Assembly: GCF_000143415.4 (NCBI RefSeq)
Contig: NW_003314385.1
Location: 285,649-349,648 of the forward strand
Direction of reading: 5' to 3'
DNA from: Selaginella moellendorffii
Taxonomy: Eukaryota > Streptophyta > Lycopodiopsida > Selaginellales > Selaginellaceae
DNA: 64,000 bases
The notes below the pieces were generated by a model. That model was not told the DNA's origin, did not search any database, and saw only the letters and a program-made list of their open reading frames with translations. This document shows positions 24,755-37,300 of the stretch, one piece after another (positions within the stretch are counted from its first letter, which is position 1; each line of letters opens with the position of its first letter). A program made the position numbers and the translations under genes.

Positions 24755-25370
24755 CTTGTGGAACTCATTGGTGGCAATCTATATCCAAGCTCATCAGCTC
24801 GACCAAGCAAAAGCCACTTTTGACAAACTTCCCCAGCGAGATTAGTCTCGGGTTACAGGTTACGCTCAAACAGGAAAACTCCAAACAGCGGCACAATGGT
24901 TCCGTCAAATGCCGTAGTGGAACGTTGTCTCATGGAACACTCTCATCACCGGCCATGCCAAGCATGGTGTCGAGTTGATTGCATTGAATCTCCTCTCGAG
25001 CATGAGCCTGGAAGGAGTAATACCAGACTCAACCACATTTAGCAGCCTTTTGGCTGTCTACAGCCACAAAGGGATGCTGGCTGCCTGCCGAGAAATCTTT
25101 GGACTCATGCTCCAAGACCATTGGGTCGATCCGAGCTTACAGCAGTTTTGTGGTGTGGTGGATGCCTTGGGCCAGAGTGGCAAGTTGAGCGAGGCTGAGG
25201 AGCTTGTGTCTGCTATGCCTTATTTGCCAAACCGTGTGGTATGCACTCGGTGCATGTAACATCCATAGTGATGTGACTCGTGGTGAGAGAATGGCAAGCT
25301 GCACAGTGGATGTTGCTCCAAGCTCAGGTACCTCCTACATGCTTTTGTCCAATATGTCCTCTTGATAATA
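24755..25370 (+). pseudogene. PPR pseudogene, 3' part, in segmental duplicate A
   Basis: The segment matches 40902-41514 of the longer PPR gene almost base for base, and starts abruptly in mid-array. It encodes NLLSSMSLEGVIPDSTTFSS, then LLAVYSHKGMLAACREIFGL and VDALGQSGKLSEAEELVSAM before the frame is lost. It keeps four residues (MLAA) that are missing in duplicate B. It is a truncated copy carried by the 2.5-kb duplication. Confidence 0.75.
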
Positions 25371-25624
25371 ATTTAAAAATGTTTCTGTATTATTCTTGAA
25401 TTCTTAGGCTATTATATATTATATGCTTGCAAACCTGGAAAAAATATTTTTATGTATTTTTATTACTAGTAAAATTATAAAAGTAGAGAAAAAAGATACT
25501 AGAATAATTAATAACATATAAAAGGAAAGAGATATTTTAGTATTTTGAAGGCTAATAGTTTAAATTGACTTATGCTATTTTTCAATGTGGCAATTAAAAT
25601 TCATATTAAATATTTAATACAAAT

Positions 25625-26509
25625 TTCAACAAAATGATTTTGAATCCCATGCAGGTTTGAATTTGGGATTACTACTAAACGTTTTTTGATATGCATAATA
25701 TAAAACTAAATTACAACATTTTGCATGACTAAATATGCATCTTGATAACAATTATAGTAATTACATTGAGTATTTGTAGCCCAAACAACAATTTTATTAT
25801 ATGAATATAAAACTAAGTTCCCATCTTCTTGTAATTTTAAAATACAATTATTTCCCTTAATTAAAGTTTCTGGAGACCATAAATGTTTATCCTCTTTATA
25901 TACACCTAAGTTGCAATCAAAACTCAAATATAAATATACTTTTCTATTTTCTGAGACTAAAAATTGTGTTGATAATAAGTATTGATGAGACATATATGTA
26001 TAACCACTTATTAAAAAACTTGAGAAAATGTTGCATTTAGTATGTTTCACTAAAACTTGTTGCCCTATTTGATGTTTCCTATTATAGTTTCTAATAAAAT
26101 AATAAATAATAAATCTTTCAGTAGTTATAACGATAAATGAGGCAGCAAAATTATATATATCATCAGTAGACTCATCTAAAATATTTTCTAATAAATATCT
26201 TACAGTAAAGCCTAGAGTTCCTCTTCCTCTATAATGCTCAACACCACAAATGTCTCCAATTGTATCTAGAAGAAAAACACCAAATCCAATATATGTTTGT
26301 CTTCTATTTATATGTGTAGTTGTTACATACCCATGAAAATTTTGACTTTGTGGAATTAAATCATTTGGTATTTTACCAATTGCATTTCTAATCCCTTGTA
26401 AAATAACATTTATAGTGTCTTCACCTAGTACATCAATTTATCCAGTTTCAATATCAATACTTTCAGAAATTGCAATTATTAGAATAATTAGTAGAATATT
26501 TTTATACAT
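25625..26509 (-). pseudogene. Secreted lectin-domain protein, copy 2 (duplicate A)
   Basis: This is a near-identical copy of the intact gene at 41775-42659. It is broken by an in-frame TAA about 24 codons into the protein (GGA TAA ATT in place of GGA GAA AGT, near 26442) and by a one-base deletion near the C-terminus (about 25712), after the second QxDxNxVxY-like site. The signal peptide, N-terminal domain and most of the lectin domain can still be read. It is clearly a pseudogene. Confidence 0.85.
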
Positions 26510-26594
26510 TACATAAAAATTAAGAGAAATAAATAAACTCCTTTTACTCTTTAAAACTTTATAAAATAAATGTAAACATTGTCACACATACATA

Positions 26595-26598
26595 AAGG

Positions 26599-26640
<42 letters not shown>
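26595..26640. repeat. (AT)n microsatellite
   Basis: A run of about 20 AT dinucleotides lies upstream of lectin copy 2. The duplicate at about 42750 has a much shorter run. Confidence 0.9.
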
Positions 26641-26644
<4 letters not shown>

Positions 26645-27246
26645 TTAGCCTCATTTATATTTAAACTTCAACTTCTTTCTTTTTGAACATCTAATGTTAA
26701 ATTGTTTTTATATTTTTACTATATATATTTTATTATATATTTTACAATATATTTTATTATGCAAATTGCACTCTTATTTATTGACAAATGTAATAAATAT
26801 TTTTTTATTATTTAACTTTTATTATCAATTCCAGTGCATAAATTAACTTCTTGTATTAGAATTAAGCATGTTTAATAGTGTAGGACACGTGGTTTTTGCC
26901 TTTTATCCTATGATGACTTACTATAGGATAACCACGGAAGTAGAACTTAAACCCTCCATGTGCCACATGTCACATATAACATGCCAAATGCTATGTGCCC
27001 AAAGGACAATGGTGTGGAACTCAAGTTTCAGAGCCTTGGGCTACTGAATGAAGGAACGGTGCCAAACTCCCAAATATGGAACCAAGGAGCAAAGGCATTG
27101 GAGCATGGAACAACTTTTGAGTGTACAACCCAAGGAGCAAAGGGACAAGAGTACGAAATGACTTGGAACAGTCCTAAAGCATTTAGCATCCCAATGCTAG
27201 GACTAACATGCAAAACATAGTTAAATGGAGTTTGGCATTATTTTAG

Positions 27247-28865
27247 TGTAAATAACTAATTTTTCCATTCTACTTTAATCACTTAACCACACCTCTGACC
27301 ACTTGGAGGAGTCTCACTCACAACCTCCATATATCCTATTTCGGACTTGGGCTTGCTAGCCTCGAGAATAGCATCCCCACCACTCAACCTTTGCACTTGG
27401 TCTAAGTGCTCTACGTGTCCGATCCCTTGACCGACACCCCCAAGGTACCACCAACATATCGACCCGTTACGCTAAGGCCATGCCTATTCACCTTGGTCAC
27501 ACCGGTGGCTTAACACCACCTACATCACCTGTCTCTCAAAGACTAAGTCATTCGTCCATGAGTGATCATCCTAGATCCACTCCTTAGCATCCTTAGGATG
27601 CCCACAGACATGAGGAATAGCCTTCCCCAATATCTCTTTTCCGGTCCCCACTAAGTCCCTTCCTGTCCATGGCCATGTTCGCCAACATTACCCCTGGATC
27701 GAGGCCCACAGGCTCGACATCTAAGTCCCACTGTCCTTTGGGACTTCCTCACCATATGACCGTATCCTTGGTCACTGCACTAGAGGATTGCTCCTTTTCC
27801 TTTTCACCGTCTGGGACTTTGGGACAACATTTCGGAACACTGTGGCTTTACGCGAGCCTCATGGGTACTCTTCCCACCTTCTGCTTTTGGGTGCTCTAGC
27901 CATGGGCTTAGAGCGAGGTTCTGTTGAGCCACATTAGGTATCCAAGTAGGTAGTGCCACCCACACTTGGACTGGGAGCATTGGCCAGTCGATCTACCGGG
28001 GGAACTAGAGCCAGCTCTTGAACACTTCACCAAGCTACCTCGCTTGTCAGTCCATGTTCACTCTAGTCTTGGACTTCCTAGTGGGCAGCTCATCACCCAA
28101 CACTAAGTATAGCCTTCTTGGGCCAAACTAGCCTTTCCTAGCCAAATTGGCTCCACTGCAGTCCTCCCCCTTACTATACTTTTGGAGCTCACCAAAGCCC
28201 CCAGGGTCTGGGAGACGAACGCTTTGGGATTTCACCCTCTCAGACTCGAACTCAGACTCGGACTCGGACTTGGACTTGGACTTGGGCTAAGGCTCGGTCT
28301 CGGTCCTGATCTCGGTCTCGGTCTCGGTCTCGGTCCCGGTCTCGGGTCCTTCTCGGACTCCATCTCGGATTCCATCTCGGGTCCATCTCAGACTCCATCT
28401 CAGACTCCGTCTTAGTCCATCTCAGACTCCATCTCGGACTCCATCTTGGGTCCATCTCGGACTCCATCTCGGGTCCATCTTGGACTCCATCTTGGACTCC
28501 ATCTCAGATCCCTCTCAGACTCCATCTCGGACTTTGTCTCGGTCCATCCTAGACTCCATCTCGGACTCCGTCTTGGTCCATCTCGGACTCCATCTCGAAC
28601 TCTGTCTCGGTCCATCTTGGACTCCATCTCGGACACTTCCACGTGTCATGTGTTGGTCTTTTTGGGTCCCTTTTTGGAGCCTCGCTTATTGCTTGCTTCG
28701 TGCTTGTTCCTCGAGCACTTTGTTGGGAGTTCCACTCTTGCTCTCAACCTTTCAAGTCAGAGCTTTCAGTCCAAATGTGTTAAGTTCGTTTGGCTTTTGC
28801 TTCGGCCACTACCACATGGCACCCTTTCGGCTCCACTTTGAGGCCTAGGGATTTTGTGTCTCACA
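27247..28865 (-). repeat. LTR of LARD copy 1 (3' LTR in element orientation)
   Basis: The repeat is 1619 bp and aligns with 32976-34880. It contains a 12-bp minisatellite based on CTCGGACTCCAT at about 28230-28640, so all three frames give regular low-complexity peptides. Those open frames should not be taken as genes. Confidence 0.8.
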
Positions 28866-31800
28866 ACTCCACCACCCATAGACAAAGTTTGATGTCCTCA
28901 TCGAATGGTAAGCCATTTTTATAAAGTAACACCAACATATATTACCCTTTCCATCCTTAGCATTTAGCTAATATTCGTCAATGGTATGACACCGAAGGCT
29001 CACCATGCCTTCTCCGTCCTCTAAGGCGTATAGCCTCTCGGATATAGAGACTCGATCGACCACCTATGGTGGTTCTTTCCCTTTCATTGGTTTAGTTCTT
29101 GCTAAACCTGTTAGAGGTGCCTCCTCTATTTCAATCCCACTACTCACTCATGAGTAGCCTTAGTTCCCATTGATATAAACTTGCACTCTAGAACTTTTAA
29201 ATTTGACTTGTTAGAGTCAATTTCCTAAGTGTCTCCGACACCTTGCATTGCACATATCATGCAACTCCCCTTCCCCATCTTTGGAAGTTCTCTATTTGAG
29301 GGCACCATCATCTTCTTTCCCATTTTGATGTGACCTTTAGCACTAAGTTCCAGTTATCCTAATTTGTGCTAGGGCTATCTATATCCCTATCATTTGGCTA
29401 CTTTACCGTTTCGTGCCTTGGAGCTTCCACTTTTGCCAAATCGGAGCAATTGGGGATCCATCCTTAGAAACACATTGCCTTTCTCACAGTTCGTTAGCAT
29501 TTAACATATTAGCATTCTTGGCCTAACTTTGCGTTTTGGATTTTTTCCCACGATTCTCATGGCTTTTTTCTTAGCCTTTATTCTTTTGCTCCTATCCTTG
29601 ATTGTTGCACTTAGCAATATCGAATCGCTACCTCCATTCTTGAGGCATCCTTTCGGTTCCATAGTAAAGACTTTGTTTTGCTAAGTCTAGAGGGTGTTCA
29701 CCTTTAGTAAGTCTTTTTAGCATTTTCTGCTGTGGGCTCTATCCCTAGCCCAACTTTGTGACCCTCCCATGGGTCTCTTATAGAGATTACTTTCTTCGGA
29801 CTCATTATGCCATTGCATTGCCATAGATCATTTCCATTAGGTGTTCCTCCCACTTGGTCACTTTGACCAAGCCACACCATCATCAATAGTTCAATTCAAC
29901 ACTTTGAACTAGGAACCTTACTCGTTAACCTTACAAGGACCTTATCCTTATTTTTAGCCATAAGATCACCTAGTGATCTAACTTTGGCACCTTAACAGGT
30001 TTGCCAATAAGTACTAAGTCCTTTAGACCTTTAAGTTGTTGACCATGACCCCGGGGGCATCCCCCACACTTGGCGGTGCACCCAAGCCAGCCCTTCTGGC
30101 TAAGGGTCCATAGCAACTGAGACTGGGTGTCCCCATCTCATTCACCACGTCCTTGGTGCTATTTGCACCAAAGTGTTTAAGTTAGATATGTTGAGCCACA
30201 TTAAGTAATCTAACTGTGCATCATGATTTCGAGGCATCCCTCGCTTGGCGGTGTGCCCAAACCAGTCTCCTCACTGAGAGTCCATGACCATCAAAAAATG
30301 AGTGTCCTCATATTCCAAACCATCACCACGCCCTAATGATTTTGGACTCGAACCCAAGCACTAGAGGGTCGGGACTCAAACCCAACCTCCGTATATGCAT
30401 TTACGGATGGCATCACACAGAATGCCTGGCGTGACTCCCCACGCCGGTGCACCAACTTATACTTAAAGTGCGTTATAGATCACAGCTTAGGAACTTAGTT
30501 CCTCCGCACTGCCAAGTCCTCTCGCTTAACAAGTCTGTGATCATGCATGGACTCCTCTATGCTCAGCCTTATGGGCCATCCCTTTTAAAGTTAGCACCTT
30601 CAATTAGGGGATTTGTTCCTTTGACTTGTCAATCTCACGTAGCAAGTCATCTGGCCACCGTAACATAGTTCATGGAAGTGTAAAAGTCCTTAACCATCGA
30701 CTTTTGTTCAAAGCCCTCTCTTTGAACACTCGGGAACTACTTCCCCAACCTTGATAGCTTCGGCTTATAGCTAGCTTCAAGACCACGCTTCTATTGCACC
30801 ACTCTGATTTCGCGTGCTCTAAGAACCATTTACACTTGGCTTTCTAAGTACTTATCTACCTAGAATTGTCTTCGGGAACTGTCAAGGAACTCTGTTCCTT
30901 AGCTTGTTAAAGCTTCTTCTTTGCAAGCTTCTTACTCACCATATGGTCCAACATGGATAATTCCACATTTTAGACTCTTCATAGCACCGCAGTTGCTAGT
31001 AACAACATCCTCAAGCACCCTCTTGATTCTCCACTCCCAACTTGCATAACCACTGTTGGTTATGCCCTTCGATTTTTATGGTTCAGTTCCATCCCAATAC
31101 TACTTGCCTTTTGGCCCCATATGTTTCCTTTGGTTATTCTTCTCCAGACTAGGAGGATAGCTTTGCACATTTCGAATTCCATGGTGAAATGGCTATAAAA
31201 GACATAGTTTCATAGATGACCATGTTGTTTACCATGCCTTAGCAAGTATTCATAGGGATGAACTTACCCAATAGTTTAGGGAGTGGTTCCTTAATCTGGG
31301 CATGCTCACTTTATAATCCCACACACTGGGATTACCATTGTTACTTATGGGCCTCCATATGCTCATCACTAGCCTTGCCAAAATCCCATTTTTGGCTTTG
31401 TCTAAATTGGGTAGACGGATTCCTCTTGTCTCTACAACTTTGGACGTTTGGATGGCACCTCCTATCCATCATTCGCTAGGGACTTAGTCCCTTGGGCTTT
31501 ATCTAATGCCCTTGCAACATCAAACACCACTGCCTGGTGTTTTAAAGTGTTTGGGTGTCTCAATGATAGTCTTCTTTGGCAATGAGCATTCCCTTTACAA
31601 CATTGACTTACTATATCACAACATAAGCAGCTTCTCCCCCATAAAGGTATATTTAACTTCCTTATCCTAATAATAAATCTTAAGTAGTTACCTTCTACTA
31701 GTTTAATCAATTATTTTGCACCTTTTACTTAGTTGTCTCATAGTTGTTAAGTTCTACAACTCATTACCACACCTCCATCATTATCTGGGTCACCACACTC

Positions 31801-32975
31801 CAACCACATGCCTTCCAGCTTAGGGCATGCCATTCCCATTTCCATTAGGATTCCTTTGAGCAGGGGTTCCCATAAACCCACCAACTTGACCTCAAGGCAA
31901 CACGCCTTGGCACATTCGGTATTTCCACACCATCAGCTCCATGAGCCTACTTCTATGACACTTTTTACTTGTGTCTAAGTCTTTGCCAAAGACCAATATG
32001 GTTGTCTCTTATGCCAACTATTAGTTAGCATTACACCATAGTGTTCACACACAACTTTATGCCAAAGTTGCTTTCTTTTTGGGGAACATCTTTCCCACGA
32101 CTTTAGCATGGCACATTTTGCCTTTGATGAAATACCCTCTATTCTCATACTTGGATCCTATGATCCCCCCCATCCTTCGTGGGGTACAACACACCTCAGT
32201 TCAAATGCTTCCATCAATTCTTTATGATTATTCCTTGACTCTATTTGAGTCATCTAGCTTTTTGGACTTTGTCATCCGACGACCCATGAGGTCCTACCTT
32301 TGAGATGCCTGCTCACTGGAATACAACTTCTTGTATTTAGGTCCTACTCACAAAGACCATCTTTGCAAGTGTTACTTCGACATTTAATTTGTTCTATTGG
32401 GGCAACCTTTTGCCCCTTAGGAACACTTGTTCATGAGATGAGAATACCAACTCATCCTTTGAGTACACTCTTAATTCTTTGGGTTGTTCCAACATTTATT
32501 AGAGGTAGCCCTAGCTACCATTTCAAGGACTTGTGTCCTCTTTTGTATTTGACCGCCCACAATCATCAATTTTGGTCTCATATTTATGAGCACTAGCCCC
32601 AACTATATGAGGGTAATCTTGTGACTCCTTTATTGTTTTGGAGTCTGCATCTTTCCTGTGATCCCAATTGTAATTATTTACCGCAACTACATCAGCCAGT
32701 TTGCTAAGTCAAATGCTCATCTGGATCACATCCTCAACTTTCTGAGGAAACCCTTATATTGTTCCCCATATCCCAATGTTGTTCCCTTATTGGCCCTTTT
32801 CCATCCACCACAATGCGCACAAGTTCACACATGAACTTGAGTGGAGAGCCATGTCTTCCCAACTTGCTACTCCTCAAGGATAGACCCACTCCTAGGACCT
32901 TTCAATGCCAACACTAGTAGTGATATACTTGAGCACCAATAAAAGTTAAACTAAGGAACAACTCCAATACCAAGT

Positions 32976-34880
32976 TGTAAGTGACTAATTTTTCCATTCT
33001 ACTTTAGTCACTTAACCACCCTCCAACCACTTGGAGGAGTCTCACTCACAACCTCCATATATCTTATTTCGGACATGGGCTTGCTAGCCCCGAGAATGGC
33101 ATCCCCACCACTCAACCTTTGCACTTGGTCCAAGTGCTCTACGTGTCCGATCCCCTGACCGACACCCCCAAGGTACCATCAACATATCAATCTGTTATGC
33201 TAAAGCCATGCCTATTCACCTTGGTCACACCGGTGGCTTAACACCACCTACATCACCTATCTCTCAAAGACTGAGTCATCCGTCCATGAGTGATCATCCT
33301 AGATCCACTCCTTAGCATCCTTAGGATGCCCACAGACATGAGGAATAGCCTTCCCCAATATCTCTTTTCCGGTCCCCACTAAGTCCCTTCCTGTCCATGG
33401 CCATATTCGCCAACATTACCCCTGGATCGAGGCCCACAGGCTCGACATCTAAGTCCCACTGTCCTTTGGGACTTCCTCACCATATGACCGTATCCTTGGT
33501 CACTGCACTAGAGGATTGCTCCTCTTCCTTTTCACCGTTTAGGACTTTGGGACAACATTTCGGAACACCATGGCTTTATGTGAGCCTCATGGGTACTCTT
33601 CCCACCTTCTGCTTTTGGGTGCTCTAGCCATGGGCTTAGAGCGAGGTTCTGTTGAGCCACATTAGGTATCCAAGTAGGTAGTGCCACCCACACTTGGACT
33701 GGGAGCATTGGCCAGTCGATCTACCGGGGGAACTAGAGCCAGCTCTTGAACACTTCACCAAGCTACCTCACTTGTCAGTCCATGTTCACTCTAGTCTTGG
33801 ACTTCCTAGTGGGTAACTCATCACCCAACACTGGATATAGCCTTCTTGGGCCAAACTAGCCTTTCTTGGCCAAATTGGCTCCACTGCAGTCCTCCCCCTT
33901 ACTATACTTTTGGAGCTCACCAAAGCCCCCAGGGTCTGGGAGACGAACGCTTTGGGCTTTCACCCTCTCAGACTCGAACTCAGACTCAGACTCGGACTTG
34001 GACTTGGATTTGGGCTCAGGCTCGGTCTCGGTCAGTCGATCTACCGGGGGAACTAGAGCCGGCTCTTGAACACTTCACCAAGCTACCCCGCTTGTCAGTC
34101 CATGTTCACTCTAGTCTTGGACTTCCTAGTGGGTAGCTCATCACCCAACACTGGGTACAGCCTTCCTCAGCAAAACTAGCCTTTCTTGGCCAAACTAGCT
34201 CCACTGCAGTCCTCTCCCTTACTATACTTTTGGAGCTCACCAAACCCCCAGGGTCTGGGAGACGAATGCTTTGGGCTTTCACCCTCTCAGACTCGAACTC
34301 GGACTCAGACTCAGACTTGGGCTCGGGCTCGATCTCGGTCCTGATCTCGGTCTTGGTCTTGGTCTCGGTCCCGGTCTCGGTCTCAACCTCGGACTCCATC
34401 TCGGACTCCATCTCAGTCCATCTCGGACTCCATCTCGGTCCATCTCGGACTCCATTTTGGAGGACTCCATCTTGGGTCCATCTTGGACTCCATCTCGAAC
34501 TCTATCTTGGACTCCATCTCGGATCCCTCTTGGACTCCATCTTGGACTCTGTCTCGGTCCATCTCGGACTCCATCTCGGACTGTGTCTCGGTCCATCTCG
34601 GACTCCATCTCAAACTTTGTCTCAGTCCATCTCGGACTCCATCTCAGACACTTCCACGTGTCATGTGTTGGTCCTTTTGGGTCCCTTTTTGGAGCCTCGC
34701 TTATTGCTCACTTCATGCTTATTCCTCGAGCACTTTGTTGGGAGTTCCACTCTCACTCTCAACCTTTCAAGTTGGAGCTTTCAGTTTAAACGTGTTTTAT
34801 TCGTTTGGCTTTTTCTTCGGCCATTACCACATGGCACCCTTTCGGCTCCACTTTGGGGCTTAGGGATTTTGTGTCTCACA
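32976..34880 (-). repeat. LTR of LARD copy 1 (5' LTR in element orientation)
   Basis: The repeat is 1905 bp. It is longer than its partner because a segment of about 320 bp (33713-34032) is tandemly duplicated as 34033-34353, including the start of the CTCGGACTCCAT minisatellite. Confidence 0.8.
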
Positions 34881-36139
34881 TTCAGCATATGGGTGGCCTA
34901 ACGCGAGGATATGGGTACTCCACCAACTAGCATGGTATGGAACTTGGGCTTAAACCTAACAAGGACAAGTATGCAAACAAAAGGTAGACTCTGCCTCAGG
35001 TTAGTTAGCCATGCCCAACCTACTGTAAGGAACCGACTCCCCGAGATGTCGTAGGCTAAAGGATCCCCAAAAGCTTGACCGAAGTGACAAAGAGTTCATC
35101 GGATGGGACCAAGTCGAGGATCGAGTCCAAGACCGACTCTAGGACCGAGTTCGAGATAGAGTCCGGAATCGAGTCCGAGACCGACTCGGGGACCGAGTTC
35201 GAGACCGAGTTCGAGACGGAGTCCGAGATCCGAAATCGGGTCCAAGACCGAGTCCGAGGTCGAGTCCGAGGTCGGGTCCGAGATCGGGTCCGAGATCGAG
35301 TCCGTGATCGAGTCCGAACCCGAATCCGAAGTCGGATCCGAAATCGGGTCCGAGATCGAGCCAGAGACTAAGTCCAAATACTAATACGGGTCAAGGGGTG
35401 AAAGCCCAAAGCGTGCGTCTCCCAGGGGGGGGGGGGGGCTGCAGGGGGTTCCAAAAGTATAGTAGGGATAGTGAGGTCCAGGAACCAGTTTTGAAGGGAC
35501 TCTCCAGTTGGGCTTCCAAACTGACTTGAGGTTGGGACTGGGACCGAGGGGCCTTGGGTGGGAGTGAGCATGGACTTGGCTGGTGCCGGAGGGGCCATCC
35601 AAGGAAGTGCTCAAGAGAAGCTCCCACTCCCGAAAGGGAAACCGATTGCGGTGCTCCCGGCTCATGTGGAGTGGTGCCCCACTTGAGTACCATGCGGCTC
35701 ATTGGTCCTCGCCCTTCCTAGGGGCTTGGGCCTTCCTTCGGGATGGAAGTGGGGGGCGAGAGGTACCCATACCAGGCCGCTAGGCCACGGTGTTTCGCCC
35801 CGGCGTCCCAAAGCAAGTGTTGCACTCAAGACTTGGGATTTAGAGGGTCCCATGATCAAGTCTTGTGGTACCAAGGGATGTTAGGAACCTGGAAGCTTGG
35901 TGTGCTTGGCTGCTTGTGCTTGCGGGGAGTGTAGCCGAACCTTAAGTCCAGTCTAACCCGGGGAGGGGGATTGGGAGTGATTCGGGAATCCATGGAAGGA
36001 TGGCTAACACTCCGTTGCTCGTGCAGTGAGTAGCTGAAACCAAGTAGGAGCTGGTACCATAGGCGAGAACCTTGGCGAGGGAACTTAGCAAAAGCCAAGG
36101 CAGTGTTGGACGGATAGGCGAGGTAAGCTGGCAAAGTGG
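34881..36139. repeat. Unclassified repeat block with GAGTCCGA minisatellite
   Basis: The first 150 bp continue the R2 sequence into which the LARD inserted. A minisatellite of units like GAGTCCGAGACC follows at about 35100-35380, then a poly-G run (about 35427-35438) and a GC-richer block with no recognised gene. Open frames here are by-products of the repeats. Confidence 0.5.
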
Positions 36140-36795
36140 AAAGGAAAAATTTGTGGCTTACACCTACCTATTATCCCTACTATACATTTGGAACCCCCCA
36201 AAGCTCCCCCCCCCCTTGAGGAACATATGTTTTGAGCTTTCACCCCAAGCCTCCTTTAATATCAAGAGTTAATCTCTGGGACAAGCTCAAAACTTACTAA
36301 ATATGGAATGTCCCTAGATTGCGATTTAGACATGAGATGAACACCATAGTGTTCAGGTCAATTTCTACATTCTGTAGATATGCCAAATGAGCAAATTTAA
36401 AGACTTTCTATAAATAACATTTGGGACCGAAATAAGAGTAACACAAAGGGCATGATAGCGAAGGTGTTTGGCAAACATAGTAAGTTATCATTTAGGGAAT
36501 ATTGAGGGACCAATCTCAATATCGCAGGGGTTTTTGATACTAGCAAGTGCAAGCCAAAAACTCAAGTTTCTCAAACCAGGCCGAGTATGCTCAGCAAGAA
36601 ACACATAGGGTTCCTACCTTATGTTTATCCAATTTGAGTGTATGGTCATTGACCAGTTTCTCAACTAGCTCAAGTGGGAAATTGATAACAGGTCCAGCAA
36701 TACCGATCTCTTGCCGTCGTGGCAGTAAGGAAAGAATATCCAAAAAGAAGAGTTGATAGGTAACTTTCGATACCCGAAGTCATATTTGCAACACT
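36140..36795. repeat. Dispersed repeat R2, copy
   Basis: This is colinear with 22920-23541 and 55440-56068, and ends at CATATTTGCAACA. It is followed by a C-rich tract and GATTGACGTCCTCGTCAA, which resembles the edge of an internal retroelement region. Confidence 0.5.
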
Positions 36796-37300
36796 CTCCC
36801 CCCCTTAGGGAAGATTGACGTCCTCGTCAATGCATACTCAAGTCTAGACCACTGCTAAGGAAACAACTCCAAAAAAAGTTCACGGTGATCATACTATGTG
36901 AGAAATGCATCAACTTAAATGAGTTAGGGGTGACCTTTGTGTCTAATGCGGATGCGCTACCAACTCAGACACCTTCCTGCCATCGCCGACAAGAAAATAC
37001 TAACGGAGTTAGCCATTCTTGCTACTCTAGGTGTCACCCAACTTACAAAAGTGTGATACGCCCCTGCTCGCAAGGACATAAAGAGAGAAGCCAGAGGCCC
37101 CAACCCTCCTGAGAAAAGAAACCAAGCCCATCGGTAAAGTTTAGATAGACTATTGTAAATAGGCAGTTAGAGTTGTTTACACGGTTACACCCTTTTCAAA
37201 CGACAAAAAGAACATTGACAGAGAGGCGGGTGATGTGACTAGTCGACAGTAGCTACCCCATGACTAAAGATTTCACCATGCATACGAAGTGCCGAAGCCA
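36796..37300. other. Unassigned spacer
   Basis: I see no gene, RNA or clear repeat unit in this stretch. A C-run lies at the left edge. Confidence 0.3.

Larger units (their letters stand above)
27247..34880 (-). mobile_element. LARD-like non-coding LTR retrotransposon, copy 1
   Basis: Two long direct repeats (27247-28865 and 32976-34880) flank about 4.1 kb of internal DNA. In minus orientation the LTR reads TGTGAGACAC...TTACA. Directly after the 5' LTR comes a primer-binding-like site, TTGGTATTGGAG, close to the initiator-Met tRNA site. A purine-rich tract, GGGTGGTGGAGT, lies directly before the 3' LTR (28866 side). Flanks are TTTAG and TTCAG, a 5-bp target duplication with one change. The uninterrupted site survives in related R2 copies (ATTTCAG at 22777, 43361, 55291). 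I see no gag, protease, RT or integrase motif, so it is probably non-autonomous. Confidence 0.8.

Noticed and set aside
28182-28848. Long open frames on both strands (Ser/Leu/Gly or Glu/Asp/Arg-rich)
   Set aside because: They come from the CTCGGACTCCAT minisatellite in the LTR; open in several frames and periodic.
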